This document shows, in pieces, positions 58,625 through 64,000 of a DNA stretch of 64,000 bases. The notes under the pieces were generated by a model. That model did no database searches. It was not told where the DNA came from and was given only the letters and a program-made list of their open reading frames with translations. Position 1 is the stretch's first letter. Each line of letters starts with the position of its first letter. A program made the position numbers and the translations under genes. The stretch comes from Pseudopithomyces maydicus (taxonomy: Eukaryota; Ascomycota; Dothideomycetes; Pleosporales; Didymosphaeriaceae), in NCBI GenBank assembly GCA_026873275.1, contig JANTUC010000013.1, forward strand, positions 1,178,001 to 1,242,000, read 5' to 3'.

Positions 58625-59448
58625 CTAGTAACAACCATCATCATCCCACTCGAGTCCGCCCTCATCGTCCGACCACCCAGGTGGTAGCTCAAGCTTTATC
58701 CTTTCCTCTGGCTCGAACAGAGGACTCTCACTGGGAGCTGTCCGTCCACAATTACCTGGGACGACTGGATTGGGAGCACCATACGCATTGGACGCCACCG
58801 GGCACTGGAATCCAGGAAAAGCTCGTGCCGAGTATACAAGGTTCGTGCCACCCTGGCGTCCGGTCAGTCTTGTGTTCACACTACTTCATATAGAGGTGCT
58901 ACAGGAAAGCGATCAGGACTTACATCGGCCTCGGTTCGAGGGAGGGCCACAATCTCCGTGTACTGTGAGAAGTATGTGTGTGTGCTAGAATTTGGAGGTG
59001 GCAGGCTGTATGCCACTTGCAACACATCCGTCTTCTTCTTTCTCTGCTCTTTAATATCTCCACGGGGCTTCTTTGCCCGCTTTTCATGCTCATGCTTGGA
59101 CCGAATTCTCACTAGGTTCTGTTTTCCATTCGATTTGTCTTTCTCAAGCGGCTCGCCAAAAATATCAACCCCTGGGACTCGAACAAAGTGAGCCCATAGA
59201 GTGGTTTTTTCTTCCTTGAAGTACTCCCCGCGCTCCCACCTGTCCTGCTCGAGTGGCGTCTCGCAGTCGTTATCGTTTACACTCGCATGAAGGTGCACCG
59301 TAAACGCCTTCGGGTGGCGGAAGAGCGAGCTGCTGGTGTGTTTAAGTGTCCCTTCGTAAGAATGTAGGCGTGAAGCTGGTAGGGTGAAACCGTGCTTGTC
59401 GGTGAGAAAGTCGCGGATTGTGACTGTTGAACGAGGGTTGGTGGCCAT
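58625..59448 (-). CDS. Orphan protein A, 250 aa
   Basis: Two exons, 59448-58924 and 58852-58625. The intron is 71 bp and only the CGCCAG acceptor keeps frame. I recognise no family. The N-terminal 110 residues contain LKHTSSSLFRHPKAFTVHLH, then a Cys and RWERGEYF, a pattern also found in the neighbouring gene at 60028-62016. A Lys/Arg-rich stretch (KHEHEKRAKKPRGDIKEQRKKK region) suggests nuclear or nucleic-acid association. The C-terminus is acidic (PPGWSDDEGGLEWDDDG). No signal peptide or membrane helix. Function unknown. Confidence 0.65.
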
Positions 59449-60027
59449 GTTACTTGGCGTGAGTCGGTATTGATACTGTATATAATCGAGGTATCTGTTA
59501 TATGAAGTTCAGTGGAGTAGAGGTGACGAAGAGAGTTCTCAGAGGGTGATTATATATTGGCGACAGCTGGTTGCGTTTGTAGGACTCACAAGTAAGATAT
59601 CATGCTTCAAATCTAGACAAATGTGGTGGTACAAACGCGCAGCTCTCTATCAGAAGTAAAAGAAGTGTATCTCATTTATGAAGTCTGCGTGGCTATATCA
59701 TGATTGATGGTATGAAGATTACGTAGAGCGCAATTACTCCGACCACGCCATTGGATTGTACCTTTTTTAACCCATTTGCCTACGAGAACATAAAGATAAC
59801 ATTGCAAACTAAACGAAAATAATTAGCATCATCTACATGAACAGAATGACCCTAGACATATTTCATGCACAGCTTTTAACCATCAGTCTCCCATTTCCAC
59901 CTCGAGAAGTGCTCAAACACAATAGTCGAAATTATCACTGTACCACACAATTGCCTTGATTAAACCACGCAAATAATAAACAAACATTCCGCAATCCCAA
60001 TAAAGACCACAAATTCTCATAATATCA
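59449..60027. other. Intergenic region between the two orphan genes
   Basis: No coding exon; AT-rich near 59640-60000. Contains the promoter of orphan A. Confidence 0.5.
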
Positions 60028-62016
60028 TCACCGCTCGCTCATCAGACCCACCTTCACCCTCATCACCCCCTGTTCCTTCCCCTCTCCCTCGTCACACCCA
60101 TCCCCATCTCCATACTCCTCATTACACCCTCCCCTCCCCTCCGCCAACTTTCCTTCATGTTTCTCCACCAACGCCACCCGTATCTTCTTCCTCCTCTCCC
60201 CCTCGCTCGAAGCATCAAACTCGGCAAACACCTGCACCCCCGCAAACGGGATCCCAATCTCCCCCTTCGTCCTCACAGCATCAACCCCATACCGCGCCGG
60301 CATATAAAGTTTAACCTGCACGCCATTAACGAGCGAGGCCCTGACCAGCGGGCGAATCTCAGGCTCGGCGCAAACGTGCGGTCGCGCCGTGCCTACGACG
60401 ATGTCCCAGGTTTCGAAGTTCGATCCGCTGTACGTGTCGATGGTGGTGTAGGCGTCGGCCGGCGCATCGGGGATCTGTCTAGCCGTCGGCATTGTCGGTG
60501 GCGGCGTCATCGCGAAGCTCATCCCCGAGCGAGATTTCCTGACCTTGCGCTCCTGCCCCTGGGGGTCCCTCTCCTGGGCAGTTTGTACAAGTGCAGCGCG
60601 AATCTTGGCTTTGCTCTGGCTCTCGGAGGCGCATAGGTAGGTGCGGAGGCATTCTACTTCTGAGAGGGGGACCTGGATTTCGCCGTTGCGGGTGGTGTCT
60701 TTGTGGTACCTTGCGGGGATGTAGGTGTAGATGCTGGGGCCTTGGTGCAGGGTTACTAGAGTGGCGCGGACGAGGGGGCGGATGTTGGAGTGGGTGCAGA
60801 TGGACGGTAGGGCGCGGCCGACGATGATGTCCCGAGACATGAACTTGGTATTCGAATAGGTGTCGACGGTTGTGATCTCTGCTGATTGTATGGTTGTCGT
60901 GGTGATTTGTGATGGGTAGGAGATGGGCCAAGGGAGTTTGCTGTGATCGACGGAATAGCGTGAATAATCGAGTGTCTCAGCTACGCGGTCGGAAGTGCGT
61001 TGCCTCTTTTGTAATGTTAGATCGCTGCTAATAAAGTGGACAGAGAGTACGTACTTTTTGTTCTGGCATGAACAGGGCTGTGTTTTCTTCGCTCATGACT
61101 TTACGGATCCTGTTCTCCACCAATCCAGCAATTTCGGCCTTGACATCCTTGGAGAGCGTGATATTGATCGTACTCGCAATTTCGGTTCGCAAAATCTGCC
61201 GTATCTCATTCTTCACCAAATCTGGAAGCCCCTGTGCCGTGCGTATCAGCGATCATAGAACCCAACCCAATTGATCAATCTCATACCTGTTCCTTAGTCT
61301 CCCGCAGCTCATTCTTTACGAGTTCCGACACCTCCTATACTAAATCAGCCACATTGAATGCCTAAATATTGAGTCTCATACCTTTCGTACCACCTCTCCG
61401 TCCTCACACGTCTTTCTACGTTGAATGCCTTCCCCCCTTCCGTCCGCATTTCCACTTCACTCGCCTTCTTCCACCACCCAACCTGTCCACAGTCAGCACT
61501 GCCTCTACCAAACACAATTGATCACCTTACCGCATCCCACCACCTCCCCCTTTCCGCCCTCTCATCACCCTCTCTCTCCAATCTCCCTACTTCCTTCCTC
61601 ACCTCCTCCCCCACCTCCTCCTCCTCACAAATTCCCAACTCTTTCCTCGCCACCGCAATCTTCTCCTCCAAACTCCTCATCTCAAAATGCAAATACAGAC
61701 ATAGCAATTCCGTCCCCGTCCCCGTCCCTGTCCCCATTCCCGTCCCTGTCCCTGCGGCCCCTACCCTCTCGAAATACGACCCTTCATCCCACTCGCTTTC
61801 CACAGCTCTACCCGCACAGCGACACGTATGTTCAGTGCCTGGATTGAAGTGCAGGTGGACTTTGTGGGTCGTGGGTGAGCGATTGAAGAGGTCGTGGGCG
61901 AGAGAGATGAGCGAGGTGTAGGGGTGGGCGCGGGCGGGCGGGATGCAGTAGGTCAGGGTGGGGTTAGTGAAGTCGGCGAGGAGAATGCGCAGGGTATAGT
62001 GAGCTGGTGCGGCCAT
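60028..62016 (-). CDS. Orphan protein B with duplicated C-terminal module, five exons
   Basis: Exons on the minus strand: 62016-61531, 61482-61382, 61334-61287, 61231-61055 and 61005-60028, with introns of 47-55 bp. About 596 aa if one base is added in the G6 run of exon 2 (plus-strand C6, 61432-61437); alternatively an AAG acceptor at 61412 gives a shorter exon without repair. N-terminus: HPYTSLISLAHDLFNRS, KVHLHF and SEWDEGSYFERV resemble orphan A. Gly-Thr repeats follow. The middle is helical with ELVKNELRE and DLVKNEIRQ repeats. The C-terminal half holds two related modules: ITTVDTYSNTKFMSRDIIVG with IRPLVRATLV, and YTTIDTYSGSNFETWDIVVG with IRPLVRASLV, each ending in a conserved basic stretch. 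No known family recognised. Confidence 0.65.
61711..61754 (-). repeat. Coding hexamer repeat (Gly-Thr)n
   Basis: Plus-strand (CCGTCC/CTGTCC)n encodes GTGTGMGTGTGTGT in orphan B. Hexamer steps keep the frame. Confidence 0.85.
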
Positions 62017-62472
62017 TGAAGATGGGCGGGTCGGTCGGTATTTGTATGTATATGTATATTTATAAACCGTGAGCGTGTGGATGATAATAACGTTAAAGTG
62101 GTGTTTGAATGGTGAGGTGGGATGTAGACATGTTCTCGTGTAACGAATGGAGCTCAGGTTCTAGTAAGGGTAGTTAGGTGAGAGATAGATGCCTCTGTGC
62201 ACTGAGGCGCTTGAAAATTGTTACAGTAAAGGATGCGAGAGATCGTGCAAGCGCGCACGATGATGCCTTCTCAAGCACGAGTAAAACAAGAATGTTCCCA
62301 GTAAAGTACACCCCACCGAATCGCAAATTACGGAAACCAAAACCGTACCCTCACCCAGATACATGTGCAAGTGAGGGAAAAGATATACCCGGGAATACCC
62401 TACTGCCTCTCCCTATGAGACTGATTGGTCTCGTCGAACCAGGCTCCATACAAAACTGGCGAAGGGGGCTTA
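62017..62472. other. Intergenic region upstream of orphan B
   Basis: No coding exon seen. TATATT-like words at 62040-62065 on both strands could be core promoter for orphan B. Confidence 0.45.
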
Positions 62473-62805
62473 CTATCCTATGTCTGTTAAAGAGCACGAA
62501 ACAAACAGGGAATCGAGGCGTACTTGAGGTGGCCCGAAAATGCTTGTGTAATGTCTTGTCACCTCAATCGATGGGGCTGTTCTGTTCACCCTTGAAAAGT
62601 TCATGGCGGAAGGTCTTGGAGACAACGTAGACACGTCAGTAGATTTCATAGGAAAAGTGATAAGTTCTTTTACGTACCCAGCGCGATTGGTGTCACCTCC
62701 CTTAGGTAGGCACGATGAGCCTGGAACCTGGCATGACCGGCATGCGCATCCACTGCAGGCACATCCACAACCTAGGGTCTCTTGATCCCCTTCATACGAG
62801 AACAT
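62473..62805 (-). CDS. Cysteine-rich frame with metallothionein-like cluster (gene model uncertain)
   Basis: Starts MFSYEGDQETLG and continues with GCGCACSGCACRSC, a Cys-x-Cys-x-Cys-x2-Cys-x-Cys-x2-Cys array, plus one more Cys (GSSC). Such CxC spacing is typical of metallothioneins and related copper- or zinc-binding peptides. A strong donor (GTACGT) lies 44 codons in, so the reading up to 62473 probably contains an intron and the true C-terminus is not known. The frame also connects upstream: a 54-base GT..AAG intron would join it to the basic protein at 62875-63303, in which case the Cys cluster is a C-terminal tail. Both models are possible. Confidence 0.45.
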   Translation of the reverse strand: MFSYEGDQETLGCGCACSGCACRSCQVPGSSCLPKGGDTNRAGYVKELITFPMKSTDVSTLSPRPSAMNFSRVNRTAPSIEVTRHYTSIFGPPQVRLDSLFVSCSLTDIG

Positions 62806-62874
62806 CTTATTGTTAGTCTTGTTTGTTGTAATATCTTTTGAGCGAGAAAAAGTGGTCTGATCGTTCACTGCGTC

Positions 62875-63303
62875 TCAGTCAGATACACAAGACGACACGG
62901 TACCGTGACTGGGCTCACTGTCTTTTGGTATTGGCACAAGAGACGCGGGTATTGCATCTTGCGTGTCTGTTAAATGTCGTTTCTTTACAGATCTGTTGAC
63001 GGAATCGCCTGTTTGAGTGGCGGATGACCTAGATAGGGCTGGCGGTGACGTAGGAGGAAGTAATTCTGATGTACTATCTTCATCCTCATGATCCAAGCGC
63101 TCATATTTTGACTTCTTCCTCCAAGAGAATGGCCTCACTAAGCTTTGGAAGAACCCTTGCACCTTGGAGAACTTGCTTGGAGGACTTGTTTTTTGTAGTG
63201 GTCTAGGAGGTTGACGTGGGGAAGCATCGTGAATGTCGTGGGCAACGCTGTCGTGCCGGTCTTCGTGATGAGATTGACTGGCGGAGTTTCTACGAAAGCC
63301 ATA
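62875..63303 (-). CDS. Exon of a hypothetical basic protein; 5' end not resolved
   Basis: Open frame rich in Ser, Pro, His, Lys and Arg: SKFSKVQGFFQSLVRPFSW, RKKSKYERLDHEDEDS, then SVKKRHLTDTQ. It begins right after an AG acceptor (CACCTAG) at 63304, so at least one upstream exon should exist; a candidate start is MQSFLRRSGQL near 63413 but no clean donor joins the frames. It ends at the TGA at 62875 or is spliced into the Cys-rich frame below. No family recognised. Confidence 0.4.
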   Translation of the reverse strand, partial: YGFRRNSASQSHHEDRHDSVAHDIHDASPRQPPRPLQKTSPPSKFSKVQGFFQSLVRPFSWRKKSKYERLDHEDEDSTSELLPPTSPPALSRSSATQTGDSVNRSVKKRHLTDTQDAIPASLVPIPKDSEPSHGTVSSCVSD

Positions 63304-64000
63304 CTAGGTGCCTGAAGAAGAATCTAAATGACACGTGTCAGAATTGGTATAGAAGGGGACGATGGCGATGAACCTTGTCTCAATTGTCCTGACCGTCGGA
63401 GGAAACTCTGCATGCTGGGAGACGTCTTCTGGCACTTGGAGGGTCAAAATAAAGCGAAGGAAGGCAGCCCTACGAGTTGTAAAAGTAGTTAGCGATAGGC
63501 AAGAATATCGTGTGACGAGTGATATGCTGGCTGTAGCTGTAATGGAAACCTTGGAACGGTGTGTGGGACATGTTTGTCGATTTGCGCAAGAAGGCACCGT
63601 GGGCCTATATAGCGCCACGGCTGTAGAAAGGGCAAGTGCGAATGGCTGAAGCAAGTACGTCCCCGCGCAACACGAAGACCAGCAGTCGGCACCTGTGTAT
63701 TTAAGGCGTGTGTATATAAAGTACGCTCGACGTGGAGCACGTCAAAAAATTAGACGATACTGGCTTCGGACTTTGTTTGAATCACGGCCACTCCGATTGA
63801 CTCTTGCCCGCCGTCGTGGTGCAATCCATATGGACATCAAGGTCATACAGCCAATCCATGAGCTATGGTTACTAACCATCCATACCGTGAATCCATCAGA
63901 CAAGACCGAAATATGCGGCAACATACTCTCAATGCCCCTTCGTCTTGAAAATTCAGGTAACTCAAGACAGTCACCGACATGGCCATGTAAGCGTCTCTTT
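63304..64000. other. Right edge, unresolved
   Basis: Probably holds the 5' exon and promoter of the preceding minus-strand gene (a TATATAAAG word lies at 63713-63721 on the plus strand). A plus-strand frame is open from about 63770 to a GTAACT at 63957 and could be an exon of a gene continuing beyond the window. Nothing is firmly supported. Confidence 0.35.

Noticed and set aside
63770..63957. Plus-strand exon or transposase fragment at the right edge
   Set aside because: Open but short, with no recognisable transposase motif or terminal repeat. It cannot be judged without the sequence beyond the window.

Overview
This window is nuclear DNA of a filamentous ascomycete (Pezizomycotina, most likely Dothideomycetes). 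The genes are broken by short GT..AG introns, mostly 45-80 bp. The recognisable proteins are fungal: a nuclear-encoded ATP synthase subunit 9, an ERG5/CYP61 sterol C-22 desaturase, an FlbD-type Myb regulator, Mtc6, a Ctk2-type cyclin and a fungal-type calpain. I see no bacterial-style operons, no CRISPR array, no intact transposon and no convincing tRNA. All exon joins below were read by eye.

Layout: a 5'-complete PRS1-type PRPP synthetase runs off the left edge (1-920, minus). After a gene-poor 4.5 kb comes a 56-aa Cys-rich protein (5463-5633, plus) and then a calpain-like protease (7728-10589, plus). Small membrane proteins and a zinc-finger protein follow on the minus strand (10865-14228). 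Next are a secreted repeat protein with dibasic sites (15796-16318, minus) and ATP9 (17938-18439, minus). A plus-strand block holds a CCCH/RRM protein, ERG5, a Ctk2-type cyclin, a secreted carboxylesterase-like protein and a polyamine-oxidase-like flavoenzyme (20020-32126). MTC6 is on the minus strand (32956-35201).

From 35.2 to 53.6 kb the only credible gene is flbD (41227-42432, minus). It sits in an 18-kb gene desert rich in short tandem repeats and dyads. The right end holds an F-box protein, an eight-exon FAD monooxygenase, two neighbouring orphan genes that appear to share a domain, and a Cys-rich metallothionein-like frame.

Two things stand out. First, several conserved genes are interrupted by apparent single-base losses, nearly all placeable in homopolymers: calpain (A5), zinc-finger protein (C5), polyamine oxidase (T5) and MTC6 (three C runs), plus possibly an orphan gene (G6). 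This looks more like homopolymer undercalling in the assembly than gene decay, but only raw reads can decide. Second, 15796-16318 encodes a signal peptide followed by four related repeats, three of them opened by Lys-Arg. This is the architecture of Kex2-processed repeat proteins, the class that includes fungal peptide pheromones and precursors of cyclic peptides.
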